From Spirillospora albida (lineage in GTDB: Bacteria > Actinomycetota > Actinomycetes > Streptosporangiales > Streptosporangiaceae), in NCBI RefSeq assembly GCF_000718255.1, contig NZ_JOFJ01000009.1, positions 62,001 to 126,000 of the forward strand: a stretch of 64,000 bases of DNA, written 5' to 3'. The notes below the pieces were generated by a model that was not told the DNA's origin, ran no database searches, and was given only the letters and a program-made list of their open reading frames with translations. Positions 52,267-60,793 of the stretch are shown piece by piece (position 1 is the stretch's first letter; the number at the start of each line of letters is the position of its first letter). A program made the translations under genes and the position numbers.

Positions 52267-53808
52267 TCAGCCCGGTGCGGGGTGGTCCAGGACGGGCGCC
52301 ACGGCCCGGACCGTGTCGATCGTGTCGGCCTCGCCGGCGGCCTTGTCGGGCCGGTACCGCAGCACGCGGGCGAACCGCAGCGCGATCCCGCCCGGATAGC
52401 GGGTGCTGTGCTGGACGCCGTCGAACGCGATCTCGACGACCAGCTCGGGCCGGATGTGGACCGTCCAGCCGTCCTCCCGCACGGCGAGCTCCCGGAACCG
52501 CTCGGTCTGCCACGCCAGCAGCTCGTCGGTCATGCCCTTGAACGTCTTGCCGAGCATCACGAAGCCGCCGGTGCCGGGGTCGCGGGCGCCCAGATGGAGG
52601 TTCGACAGGTAGCCCTCCCGGCGGCCGTGCCCCCACTCGGCCGCGAGGACCACCAGGTCGAGGGTGTGCCGCGGCTTCACCTTGATCCAGCCGGCGCCGC
52701 GCCGCCCCGCCGTGTACGGGGTGTCGAGGGACTTCACCACGACGCCCTCGTGCCCGCGCGCCACGGCGTCGTCGAAGAACCGCTTCGCGGCCGCCGGGTC
52801 GCCGGTGACCAGGCGCGGCATCCGCAGCTCCGCCGGGACGGCCCGGACCAGAGCCGCGTCGCGCTCGGCGCCGGGGGCGTCGAGCAGGTCGGCGCCGTCC
52901 AGATGCAGGACGTCGAAGAGGAAGACCGAGAGCGGCACCTGCGGCGCTCCCGCCCCCTTGGCCGTGCGGGTCGCGGTGCGGGCGCCCGTGACCTGGAACG
53001 GGTACGGCGTCGCGTCCGGGCGCAGGGCGATGACCTCGCCGTCGAAGACCGCGTCGCGGACGGGCAGCCCGCGGACGGCGGTGACGACCTCCGGCAGCCG
53101 CGCGGTGATGTCGTCGAGCGTGCGGGTGAACACGCGCACCTCGCCCTCCCGCACATGGACCTGCGCGCGGATGCCGTCGAGCTTCCACTCGACCGCCGCC
53201 TCGGCCGCGAGTTTGGCGAACGCCTCGTCGACGGACGGGGCCGCCGCCGCGAGCATCGGCCTGATCGGCCGCCCGACCTCCAGCGTGAAGCCGCGCAGCG
53301 CCGCCCCGCCGCCGGCCAGCGCCGCGGCCGCGACCGGCCCGAGGGCGCCGCGCAGCATGACCGCCCGCCGCACCTCCGCGGCCGGGACCCCGGCGGCGGC
53401 GGCGATCGCCTCGGCCATCACCCCGTCCAGGGCGCCCTGCCGCAGCTCGCCGGAGAGCAGGCGGATGAGGAAGCCCTGCTCCTGCGCGGTGGCGCGGCCC
53501 AGCAGCGCCGCGACCAGCGCGCGCCGGCGCGCCACCGAGCCCTGGCCCGCCACGGCGCCGATCTCGGTGAACGCCGCGTCGACCTCGGCGACCGTCAGGG
53601 AGGGCTCGGCGGCGGGCGGCGGCGCCTCGCGCAGCGCCGCGTACCCCACGCCGATCTGGCGCTGCGGCAGCTCACCGGACAGGTACGCCACCGCGATCGG
53701 CGCCTCCGCCGGCTCGGCGCCGCGCAGCCGCTCGGCCAGCGCCGCCACCTTCGCCTTGCGTTTCGACGTGCCGGCCACCTCCGCCGACGTCCGGGCGATC
53801 TCCACCAT
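52267..53808 (-). CDS. ligB: ATP-dependent DNA ligase LigB
   Basis: 513 residues from ATG 53808 (ribosome site GAGGGAG). Residues 1-190 are the DNA ligase N-terminal domain (YLSGELPQRQIGVGYAALR, LLSGELRQGALDGVM). The adenylation lysine is in EWKLDGIRAQVH near 215, with FDGEVIAL, EGVVVKSLDTPY and VKPRHTLDLVV as nucleotidyltransferase motifs III-V. The OB domain follows to the end. The M. tuberculosis counterpart is LigB (Rv3062), a non-essential accessory ligase. Confidence 0.94.
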   Translation of the reverse strand: MVEIARTSAEVAGTSKRKAKVAALAERLRGAEPAEAPIAVAYLSGELPQRQIGVGYAALREAPPPAAEPSLTVAEVDAAFTEIGAVAGQGSVARRRALVAALLGRATAQEQGFLIRLLSGELRQGALDGVMAEAIAAAAGVPAAEVRRAVMLRGALGPVAAAALAGGGAALRGFTLEVGRPIRPMLAAAAPSVDEAFAKLAAEAAVEWKLDGIRAQVHVREGEVRVFTRTLDDITARLPEVVTAVRGLPVRDAVFDGEVIALRPDATPYPFQVTGARTATRTAKGAGAPQVPLSVFLFDVLHLDGADLLDAPGAERDAALVRAVPAELRMPRLVTGDPAAAKRFFDDAVARGHEGVVVKSLDTPYTAGRRGAGWIKVKPRHTLDLVVLAAEWGHGRREGYLSNLHLGARDPGTGGFVMLGKTFKGMTDELLAWQTERFRELAVREDGWTVHIRPELVVEIAFDGVQHSTRYPGGIALRFARVLRYRPDKAAGEADTIDTVRAVAPVLDHPAPG

Positions 53809-53937
53809 GAGCACTCCCTCATTCTGTCCAGCGGGTCGGACAATCCACCCCCGCCAGGGGGTTTGGCCGGGCGCCGGTGCCTGGCTACGGTGGCGAACGG
53901 GTAGGGAGACGACGTTCCCGGAGTGAAGGAGCGGGGA

Positions 53938-54693
53938 GTGCCGCGTCCGTCCGAGCCGTTCCAGCGGGTGTACTCCGCGCCCGAGCCCCCGGCGGCCGCC
54001 CGCCGGCCGAGGCGCCTGGCGCTGCTGGTGGCGGTCGTGGCGTTCGCGGTCGCGGCGGTGGCCGCCTTCCTCATCGCCCCCGGACGGGGGAACGCCCCGG
54101 CTCCGCGGACGAGCCGGGCTCCGGAGACGGGCCGGGCCCTGGAGACGACCCCGGCCCCCGAGACGTCCTCCGGCGCCCCGGAGCCCTCGCCGACCGGGCA
54201 GCGGCTCGTCCAGGCCCTCCCCGCCCCCTGCGGCGCGGTGCGGAAGGGGACGGCGCGGCGGGTCGTCCCGGGGGCGCGGGAGCGGCAGAGCCAGAACTCG
54301 ACGCTGACCACGTGCACGTACGCGTCGACGGCGTCCGCCTGGCGGTGGCTCCGCGTGGAGGCGCACCTGTACGCGCCCGCCAACACGCCCTCGCCCGTCG
54401 AGGACGCCGAGGGGTACTACGACGCGCAGTGGGCGCAGGCACGCGGCAGCACGCTGGAGCGCACCATCACCCTCGCCCGCCACACGGGTCTCGGGGACGA
54501 GTCGTTCCGCTGGTTCAAGGCCGACCGGGGGCAGCCCACCGTGGTCGGCCAGATGACCTTCCGCGAACGGAACGCGGTCGTGACGGTCAGCTACAGCGAA
54601 CAGGCGTCCGGTGACGGCGCCGAGAGGCGCCGCGAAGCCTGCCTCGCGAACGCCGAACAGGTCGCGCGAGAAGTGCTCGCCGCACTTCGCTGA
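53938..54693 (+). CDS. membrane-anchored secreted hypothetical protein
   Basis: 251 residues from GTG 53938, preceded by AAGGAG at six bases; GTG 53923 is the upstream alternative. A basic N-terminus, one membrane helix (LALLVAVVAFAVAAVAAFLIAP, about 28-50), a Pro/Thr/Glu-rich linker, and an extracellular domain (about 100-250) with Cys in APCGAV, TTCTYAS and EACLAN. The Cys/Trp-rich domain resembles the DUF3558-like group in style, but I do not claim it. Followed by an intergenic region with a strong terminator. Confidence 0.7.
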   Translation: MPRPSEPFQRVYSAPEPPAAARRPRRLALLVAVVAFAVAAVAAFLIAPGRGNAPAPRTSRAPETGRALETTPAPETSSGAPEPSPTGQRLVQALPAPCGAVRKGTARRVVPGARERQSQNSTLTTCTYASTASAWRWLRVEAHLYAPANTPSPVEDAEGYYDAQWAQARGSTLERTITLARHTGLGDESFRWFKADRGQPTVVGQMTFRERNAVVTVSYSEQASGDGAERRREACLANAEQVAREVLAALR

Positions 54694-55031
54694 CCCATTT
54701 CTGACCTCAATCGGCCGATCATGACATATTCTTCGTCAGCGGCTCTTAAAGTGGTGTCGTAAAGGGGTGGGGGGCGCGCCGATCACGCCTCCGGGCGGCC
54801 CGTTCGGTGCCGTGACGCCGGGGATGAGGAGGTCGAGGACGTTGGCCGTGCGAGCGGTAGGGGTCTCCTGGGTGTGACCCGGAGGGCCGTGACGTGGACC
54901 ACACGTCACGGCCCTTTTTCATGCCGGTATGAGGACCAATCCAAAGGGACTGGAACCTCCATTGACCGAATGGGTTTCGGATAATGACCGGTAACTAGAA
55001 TTCGTTGTCGTTTTCGGCCGTTGCCGTTCTC
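54694..55031. other. intergenic region, 338 bases, with a plus-strand terminator
   Basis: It contains the terminator at 54884-54919, and upstream of it a possible 17-codon ORF (ATG 54824 to TGA 54877; MRRSRTLAVRAVGVSWV) with a weak ribosome site. The left part has AT-rich patches (TATTCT, TTAAAG), which could belong to a promoter. A short regulatory RNA is possible. Right of the terminator, up to the minus-strand gene end at 55032, I see nothing coding. Confidence 0.5.
54884..54919 (+). terminator. strong rho-independent terminator
   Basis: Perfect 13-bp stem GGGCCGTGACGTG (54884-54896), loop GACCA, complement 54902-54914, followed directly by TTTTT. The U-tract defines the plus-strand direction and makes it the only classical terminator in the window. 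It is 191 bases past the stop of the preceding gene, so an independent short transcript may end here. Confidence 0.9.
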
Positions 55032-56144
55032 TCATCCCTCCGCGGCGGCCTCGGCCGCGACCACCGCGTCCACCTCCGCCTTGCGGACGGCCTCCTCCGC
55101 CGCGAAGCGCTCGGCGTCGAGCTTCTCGGCGATCTCCTCGTCCTGGTTCATCAGGGCCTCCAGGTCGGCCTTGGACATGTCGAGCACGCCCATGTCGTCG
55201 TAGGCCTGCTGGATGCGCGGGCTCCACAGGCCGATGTCCTTGACGCACGGGACGATGCGGCTGAACAGCAGGCTCTGGAACATGCGCATGTAGGGGGAGT
55301 TCTCGACCATCTCGTCGACCTCGCGGGGGTCGATGCCGAAGTTCGTCCAGATCTCCCGGCCGCGGATGCGGTCGCGCATGAGGTGGCAGCCCTCGATGAC
55401 GAAGTCCTCGCGCTCGCGCAGCTCGGCGGGCGACAGCTGCCGGTAGTAGTCGCGGAGGGCGAGCCGGCCGAACGCGACGTGGCGGGCCTCGTCCTGCATG
55501 ACGTAGGCGAGGATCTGCTTGGGGAGCGGCTTGGTGGTGATGTCGCGGATGACGCCGAACGCGGCGAGCGCGAGGCCCTCGATGAGGACCTGCATGCCGA
55601 GGTAGGGCATGTCCCAGCGCGAGTCGCTGAGCGTCTCGTCGAGGAGCTCCTGCAGCTTCGTGTTGATCGGGTAGACCATGCCGATCTTCTCCTGCAGGAA
55701 GCGGGAGAAGAGCTCGACGTGCCGGGCCTCGTCCATGGTCTGGGTGGCGGAGTAGAACTTCGCGTCGAGGTCGGGCACCGACTCGACGATGCGGGCGGCG
55801 GTGACCATCGCGCCCTGCTCGCCGTGCACGAACTGGGAGAACTGCCAGGACGCGCTGTGCTGCCGCAGCTCGCCGATCTGCTTCTCGGTGAGCATGTCCC
55901 AGTACTTCGTGCCGTAGATGGCGAGGGACTGGTCCGGGACGCCCAGGACGTTATAGGGGTCCACCTCCAGGTCCCAGTCGATGCGCTTGACCGAGTCCCA
56001 CTGCTTGTCCTTGCCCTTCTGGTACAGGGCGAGCAGGCGGTCGCGGCCGTCGTCGTACTCCCAGGTGAACCGGGCGTCGCCGGCCATAGGGACGCCCCAG
56101 GTCTCGCGGCTTACCGGGGCGGTGTAGAGCTCGTGGGTCGACAT
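55032..56144 (-). CDS. diiron ferritin-like protein
   Basis: 370 residues, four-helix-bundle type. Two metal half-sites are plain: ATQTMDEARHVELF near residue 138 and MQDEARHVAFG near 220, with further acidic residues, for example in FVHGEQGAMV. Families of this kind include AurF-like oxygenases and R2-like hydroxylases, so a hydroxylation role on a lipid or aromatic is an inference. The C-terminal 60 residues are acidic and Ala-rich. A dyad operator lies 25 bases upstream of the start. Confidence 0.8.
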   Translation of the reverse strand: MSTHELYTAPVSRETWGVPMAGDARFTWEYDDGRDRLLALYQKGKDKQWDSVKRIDWDLEVDPYNVLGVPDQSLAIYGTKYWDMLTEKQIGELRQHSASWQFSQFVHGEQGAMVTAARIVESVPDLDAKFYSATQTMDEARHVELFSRFLQEKIGMVYPINTKLQELLDETLSDSRWDMPYLGMQVLIEGLALAAFGVIRDITTKPLPKQILAYVMQDEARHVAFGRLALRDYYRQLSPAELREREDFVIEGCHLMRDRIRGREIWTNFGIDPREVDEMVENSPYMRMFQSLLFSRIVPCVKDIGLWSPRIQQAYDDMGVLDMSKADLEALMNQDEEIAEKLDAERFAAEEAVRKAEVDAVVAAEAAAEG

Positions 56145-56168
56145 GGGAGGAACCTCTTCCCCGTGGCG

Positions 56169-56203
56169 TACGTACGTTGTATGCCGTGCTTACACTGTAC
56201 GTA
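56169..56203. promoter_or_regulatory. candidate TetR operator upstream of the ferritin-like gene
   Basis: TACGTACGTTGTA (56169-56181) and TACACTGTACGTA (56191-56203) form a 13-bp inverted repeat with two mismatches and a 9-base spacer. Both halves contain the palindrome GTACGTAC. It lies between the TetR gene stop and the ferritin-like gene start, in the promoter position of the latter. The neighbouring TetR is the first candidate binder. Confidence 0.65.
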
Positions 56204-56248
56204 CCGTGTCACGGGGCACTTATCGGTGTCAACGGGTGCGAACCGGCG

Positions 56249-56869
56249 TCAGTCGTCGAGATAGGGGCTGAGGCCGTGCCAGCAGAAGTCCGTCATGTAC
56301 TGCGCCGCGTCCGCCACCGAGACGTCCGGCCGGCCGGTGCGCCACAGGGCGAGCCGCTCGCAGGCGCCGATGATGATCTCGGTGTGCGCGTCGATCGCGG
56401 CCCGCGGCGCGGACGGCGCGAACACGGCGAGCACCCCGGCGATCAGCGTGCTCTGCTGGCGGCGGGTGGCCTCGATGGTCTCGGCGGTCTCCGGCGGCGC
56501 GGCGAGCGGCTCGCTCAGCACCATCGCGAACGACCGGCTGTGCGAGTCGATGAAGCCGAAGTAGGCGTGCATGCCGCGTCGCAGCACCTCGCGGGGGCTG
56601 CCGGCCCCGGCCATGGCCTTCTGGGTGACGTCCAGGAGCTCGGCCTTGACGCGGCTCATGCAGGCGAGGAGCAGGCCGTCCTTGGAGCCGAAGTACTCGT
56701 AGAGCATCGGCTTGGAGACGCCGCAGCGCTCGGCGATCTCGTCCATGGACGTGGCCTTGTAGCCGCGCTCGGTGAACACCGTCTCCGCCACGTCCAGCAT
56801 CTGCCGCTCGCGCTCGGCGCGGGACATGCGCCGGCGCCGCACCGGGGGCCGCGCTGTGGCGTCACTCAC
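56249..56869 (-). CDS. TetR-family regulator
   Basis: 206 residues. The N-terminal helix-turn-helix is typical: RQMLDVAETVFTERGYKAT, MDEIAERCGVSKPMLYEYF. The rest is a helical ligand-binding core (LLACMSRVKAELLDVTQKA). It starts 83 bases from the divergent monooxygenase gene and is upstream of the ferritin-like gene, so it may control both. Ligand unknown. Confidence 0.9.
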   Translation of the reverse strand: MSDATARPPVRRRRMSRAERERQMLDVAETVFTERGYKATSMDEIAERCGVSKPMLYEYFGSKDGLLLACMSRVKAELLDVTQKAMAGAGSPREVLRRGMHAYFGFIDSHSRSFAMVLSEPLAAPPETAETIEATRRQQSTLIAGVLAVFAPSAPRAAIDAHTEIIIGACERLALWRTGRPDVSVADAAQYMTDFCWHGLSPYLDD

Positions 56870-56891
56870 AGGAGAATCCTATCTGTTGGAC

Positions 56892-56932
56892 CTACCGTCA
56901 GTAAGCTACCGGCAGTAACTTACTCGTAGTAG
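56892..56932. promoter_or_regulatory. tandem 14-bp repeats and dyad in the TetR/monooxygenase divergent promoter
   Basis: CTACCGTCAGTAAG (56892-56905) is followed immediately by CTACCGGCAGTAAC (56906-56919), 12 of 14 identical. AGTAACTTACT (56914-56924) is a perfect 5-bp dyad, and TTACTCGTAGTAG (56920-56932) is a further near palindrome. This AT-rich array sits 20 bases before the monooxygenase start and suits a TetR operator. Confidence 0.6.
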
Positions 56933-56952
56933 ATTACGCGAGAGGATGCACT

Positions 56953-58413
56953 ATGACCGAGGGCGCTCCGGCGATCGTCATCATCGGCTCAGGCTTCGCC
57001 GGGCTGGGCATGGGGATCCGGCTCAAGAAGGCCGGCTTCCACGACTTCACGATCCTGGAGAAGAGCGACGCGCTCGGCGGGACGTGGCACGACAACACCT
57101 ACCCCGGATGCGCGTGCGACGTCCCCTCGCACATGTACTCCTTCTCCTTCGACCTCAACCCGGGCTGGACGCGCCTGTTCGCGCCCCAGCCCGAGATCGA
57201 GGCGTACATGGAGCGGACGGCCGACCGGTACCGGGTGCGCGAGCACATCCGCTTCGGCAGCCGTGTCGAGACCATGGAGTTCGACGACGCCGCGAAGCGG
57301 TGGAACGTGACGCTCGCGGACGGCACCGTCCTCACGCCGCGCGCGATCGTGTCCGGCGTCGGCGCCCTGCACATCCCGTCGTTCCCCGACCTGCCCGGCA
57401 TCGAGCGGTTCCAGGGCACGGCGTTCCACTCCGCCGAGTGGGACCACTCCTACGACCTCGCCGGCAAGCGCGTCGCGGTCGTCGGCACCGGCGCGTCCGC
57501 GATCCAGTTCGTCCCGCAGATCGCCAAGAAGGTGGACGACCTCGTCCTGTTCCAGCGGACGCCGCCGTGGATCCAGCCGAAGCCCGACCACGCGATCGCG
57601 GCGCCCGTCCGGAAGGTGTTCGAGAAGGTCCCGGGCGCGGCCCGCGCGTTCCGCGACTCCATCTACTGGACGCTCGAGGCCCGCGCGGTCGGCTTCACGC
57701 TCGACCCGCGGCTGTCCGCCCCGCAGGAGTGGCTCGCCCGCTGGCACCTCAAGCGGCAGATCCCCGACCCCGAGCTGCGCGCCAAGGTGACACCGGACTA
57801 CACGATCGGCTGCAAGCGCGTCCTGCTGTCCAACGACTACTATCCGGCGCTCACCCGGCCGAACGTGCGCGTCGAGACGTCCGCGATCGCCGAGGTGCGC
57901 GAGAACTCCGTCGTGACGCGGGACGGCCGGGAGTACGAGGTCGACTGCATCATCTACGGCACCGGCTTCAAGGTGACCGACGCGCTCGCGGAGCTCCAGG
58001 TGACCGGGCGCGGCGGCGTGAAGCTGCAGGAGCTGTGGGCGGACGGCATCGAGGCGCACCGCGGCACCACCGTCCCGGGCCTGCCGAACTTCTTCATGCT
58101 GCTCGGCCCCAACACCGGCCTCGGCCACAACTCGGTCGTCTTCATGATCGAGTCGCAGATCCAGCACGTGCTGAGCTGCCTGCGGATGGTGCAGGAGGCG
58201 GGCGCCGACACGATCGAGCCGAAGCCGGAGGCGTGCCGCGCCTTCAACGACCGCATCCACCGGCGGCTGCGCCGCGCGGTGTGGAGCGAGGGCGGCTGCC
58301 AGAGCTGGTACCTGGACGACAAGGGCGTGAACCGCACCCTCTGGCCGGGGCACACCTTCGAGTTCTGGGCCGGTGCCCGCAAGGCGAAGGCGGACGAGTA
58401 CGTCCTCGCCTGA
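56953..58413 (+). CDS. flavin-containing (Baeyer-Villiger-type) monooxygenase
   Basis: 486 residues. FAD loop IIGSGFAGLGMGIRL at the start, LGGTWHDNTYPGCACD after it, the Baeyer-Villiger fingerprint-like FQGTAFHSAEWDH near 155, and the second Rossmann loop VVGTGASAIQF near 178. GCKRVLLSNDYYPAL and ending MLLGPNTGLGHNS are usual in this class. It oxidises ketones or similar with NADPH and O2; the substrate is unknown. Divergent from a TetR gene and convergent with a second one. Confidence 0.92.
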   Translation: MTEGAPAIVIIGSGFAGLGMGIRLKKAGFHDFTILEKSDALGGTWHDNTYPGCACDVPSHMYSFSFDLNPGWTRLFAPQPEIEAYMERTADRYRVREHIRFGSRVETMEFDDAAKRWNVTLADGTVLTPRAIVSGVGALHIPSFPDLPGIERFQGTAFHSAEWDHSYDLAGKRVAVVGTGASAIQFVPQIAKKVDDLVLFQRTPPWIQPKPDHAIAAPVRKVFEKVPGAARAFRDSIYWTLEARAVGFTLDPRLSAPQEWLARWHLKRQIPDPELRAKVTPDYTIGCKRVLLSNDYYPALTRPNVRVETSAIAEVRENSVVTRDGREYEVDCIIYGTGFKVTDALAELQVTGRGGVKLQELWADGIEAHRGTTVPGLPNFFMLLGPNTGLGHNSVVFMIESQIQHVLSCLRMVQEAGADTIEPKPEACRAFNDRIHRRLRRAVWSEGGCQSWYLDDKGVNRTLWPGHTFEFWAGARKAKADEYVLA

Positions 58414-58422
58414 GCCGGCCGG

Positions 58423-59070
58423 CTACTTGCCGGGCGCGAACATCGGCCGGATGCCCGAGATGAGCTGCCGCACCACCGGGCGCTGCTCGGCGGGCGTCCG
58501 GCCGCGCAGCCCGAAGACGGGGTCGAGCCCGTCGTAGTACGGGGCGAGCGCCAGGAACGGCAGGATCGTGAGGATCAGCGTCGCGAGGACGTCGAGATCG
58601 GCGTCCTCGCGGATCTGCCCGATCTCCTTCCAGTACTTCAGCGTCGGGTGGATGACGCGCAGGTAGTGCTGGTTGGCGGTGTCGCGGACGACGGACCGGA
58701 CGTTGTTGTCGAGTTCGAAGTTCGTCGCGGCGGTGACGGCGCGCTCGAGCGGATGGTCCGCCATGAACTCCGTCCAGTCGCACAGGACGTCGAAGAGCCA
58801 TTCGTCGAAGGGCTGGTCGAACTCCAGCCGGGAGATGCGGCGTTCCATCTCCTCGCGGGTGCGGCGGGACGCCTCGTCGCACACGAACGCGAAGAACTCA
58901 AGCTTGTCGTTGAAGTACTGGAAGAGCGACCCCTTGGCGATGCCGGCCTCGCGCGCGATGGTGTTGAGGCTGCCGGTGGAGTACCCGTGCTCGCCGAACT
59001 CGCGCATCGCCACCTCGAGCACCCGCTCGCGCTTGTCGACATTGAGCCGGAACCAGGTGGACGTCGGCAT
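58423..59070 (-). CDS. TetR-family regulator
   Basis: 215 residues. HTH region: RVLEVAMREFGEHGYSTG, NTIAREAGIAKGSLFQYF. The C-terminal part fits a TetR ligand pocket (FPRLEF-like RISRLEFDQPFDEWL). It converges with the monooxygenase gene (9 bases between stops) and has dyads upstream of its own start, so autoregulation is likely. Confidence 0.9.
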   Translation of the reverse strand: MPTSTWFRLNVDKRERVLEVAMREFGEHGYSTGSLNTIAREAGIAKGSLFQYFNDKLEFFAFVCDEASRRTREEMERRISRLEFDQPFDEWLFDVLCDWTEFMADHPLERAVTAATNFELDNNVRSVVRDTANQHYLRVIHPTLKYWKEIGQIREDADLDVLATLILTILPFLALAPYYDGLDPVFGLRGRTPAEQRPVVRQLISGIRPMFAPGK

Positions 59071-59110
59071 GACCCCTTCGACTTTCCGTCAGGAAACGGT
59101 GACCTGGAGG

Positions 59111-59127
59111 TCAGACTAACGGTCTGA
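59111..59127. promoter_or_regulatory. candidate operator TCAGAC-N5-GTCTGA
   Basis: A perfect 6-bp dyad with 5-base spacer, 40 bases upstream of the TetR start at 59070. A second dyad, TTTCC-GTCA-GGAAA (59083-59096), lies closer to that start. Either may be the autoregulatory site of this TetR. Confidence 0.45.
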
Positions 59128-59242
59128 GCCGCCAGGTGTGACCATATTGTGTCCGGAACCAGGTCAACCGGCTCCGAACCGTGCGCATCGCCCGGCCGCC
59201 GTGCGGTCCGGGTGCGCCGGCCGGTTCAGCGGGCAGGGCGGT

Positions 59243-59944
59243 TCAGCGCGCAAGCCGGATCAGGATCCGGCACACCTCGTCGATGATCTCGGCGGCCTCC
59301 GGCTCGCTCTCGGCGGTCGCGATCTCCCGTCCGGCCTCGCCGATCACGGTGGTGAGCACCAGCCCGAGCACCTGGTCGGCGCGCCCCGCCGGGGCCGTGC
59401 CGGACGGACCGCGCAGCAGCTTCGTGTTCTGCGCGACCCAGTGCTGCGCCCGGCTGCGCCGCATCAGTGCCGAGCCGGACGGCCCCTCGCCGCCGTGGAA
59501 CAGCCGCGCCGCCTCCCGCCGCTCCCAGCACACCCGCAGATAGGCGCGGGCCCCGGCGGTGAACAGCGCGATCGGGTCGGTCTCGCCGTCCTTGCGCGCG
59601 GCGGACACGGCACGGCCGGCGGCGCGCTCCTGCTCGGCGGTGAGGTCCTCCCACAGGGCGACGTACAGCCCGGCCTTGCCGCCGTAGTGGTGGTAGAGGC
59701 TGCCGACGCTGATCCCGGACCGCTCGACGATCTCGGCGATGCCCGCGTCGGCGTAGCCGCGGTCGGCGAACACCTGGAGCGCGGCGGCCAGCAGCGCGTG
59801 CCGTGTCGCGTCGGCGCGCGCCCACTGCCGCCCGCCGCCGGGCCCGCCCGCCGCCGTGCCGGTGACGGGCACCGGGTCGGGCACCAGGTCGGATCCGGTG
59901 CCGGTGGCGGGGTCGGTCTCCTCGTGCGCCTTGCTCGTCCGCAT
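59243..59944 (-). CDS. TetR-family regulator
   Basis: 233 residues. About 40 acidic/Pro-rich residues precede the HTH: ARADATRHALLAAALQVFAD, IAEIVERSGISVGSLYHHY. The C-terminal domain is typical in length. No obvious target is adjacent; the nearest genes are another TetR and a lytic transglycosylase. Its start is uncertain because of the long extension, though ATG 59944 is preceded by AAGGGG. Confidence 0.86.
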   Translation of the reverse strand: MRTSKAHEETDPATGTGSDLVPDPVPVTGTAAGGPGGGRQWARADATRHALLAAALQVFADRGYADAGIAEIVERSGISVGSLYHHYGGKAGLYVALWEDLTAEQERAAGRAVSAARKDGETDPIALFTAGARAYLRVCWERREAARLFHGGEGPSGSALMRRSRAQHWVAQNTKLLRGPSGTAPAGRADQVLGLVLTTVIGEAGREIATAESEPEAAEIIDEVCRILIRLAR

Positions 59945-60010
59945 CCCCTTATCGTGCCGTGTCGCCGCCCGGCCACCAACCGGGGGCCGCCCCTCCCGGT
60001 GCCTCCCGCG

Positions 60011-60721
60011 TCAATACCAGTTGTGCGCCTGCCACCACGACCACGCGCCGCACGGGTCCTTGTAGCGGGCCTTGATGTAGCCGAGGCCCCAGGCGATCTG
60101 CGTGGGGGAGCTCGTCCGCCAGTCGGCCCCGGCGCTGCCGAGCTTGGACGCGGGGAGCGCCTGCGGGATGCCGTAGGCGCCGCTGGAGGGGTTCTCGGCC
60201 CGCTCGTTCCAGTTGCTCTCGTGCTCCCACAGCGTCAGCAGCGACGGCCAGCACCGCGACCAGCCCCGGAGGGCGTTCATCCTCTTGCCGTACGCCTTGT
60301 TCTGCGCCGCGCTGGGGTTGGAGCGGGCGAGCCGCTCCCGCTCCCGCCGCGCCTTCAGCTCCGCGCGGGCGGCGGCGTCGCGCTTGGCCTTCTCCTCGAG
60401 ACGCCGCAGCTCGCGCCGGTGCTCCTCGTAGGCCCGCTTCTTCGCGGCGGCGATCGCGTCGGCGGCGACGGGGTCGATCTCCGCGTTGGTCAGCATCGCG
60501 ACCATGTCGTTGGTCGACAGGCCGTCCGCCGCCGCCCGCGGCGGCGACGCCGTGCCGGTGAACCGGTCGAGGTCGATCATCACCAGGGCGGTGATGAGCC
60601 CGCAGCTGGCGACGGCGGTGATGGTGATGTTGCTGGTGAGGACGCGCCGGAACCGGCGCCGCCGGGGGGTGCGGCCGGGGGCGCCGGGGGGACGTCTGCG
60701 CGTGCCGTGACTCTGTGGCAT
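60011..60721 (-). CDS. lytic transglycosylase-like cell-wall enzyme
   Basis: 236 residues. Basic N-terminus, membrane or signal helix (ITITAVASCGLITALVMI, about 32-50), a charged helical stalk (about 85-135: KRAYEEHRRELRRLEEKAK), then a compact lysozyme-like domain with catalytic-type Glu in LLTLWEHESNWNERA, GAYGIPQALPASK and the Trp-rich ending WGLGYIKARYKDPCGAWSWW. This is the aggregation-promoting-factor C-terminal-like type, a muralytic enzyme. Confidence 0.88.
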   Translation of the reverse strand: MPQSHGTRRRPPGAPGRTPRRRRFRRVLTSNITITAVASCGLITALVMIDLDRFTGTASPPRAAADGLSTNDMVAMLTNAEIDPVAADAIAAAKKRAYEEHRRELRRLEEKAKRDAAARAELKARRERERLARSNPSAAQNKAYGKRMNALRGWSRCWPSLLTLWEHESNWNERAENPSSGAYGIPQALPASKLGSAGADWRTSSPTQIAWGLGYIKARYKDPCGAWSWWQAHNWY

Positions 60722-60793
60722 GGGGACACTGTGCCTTATCGCGGGGGTGTCTTGGCCTCGGAGTGAAGGTACGAGTGCCAGGTCACGAACGGT

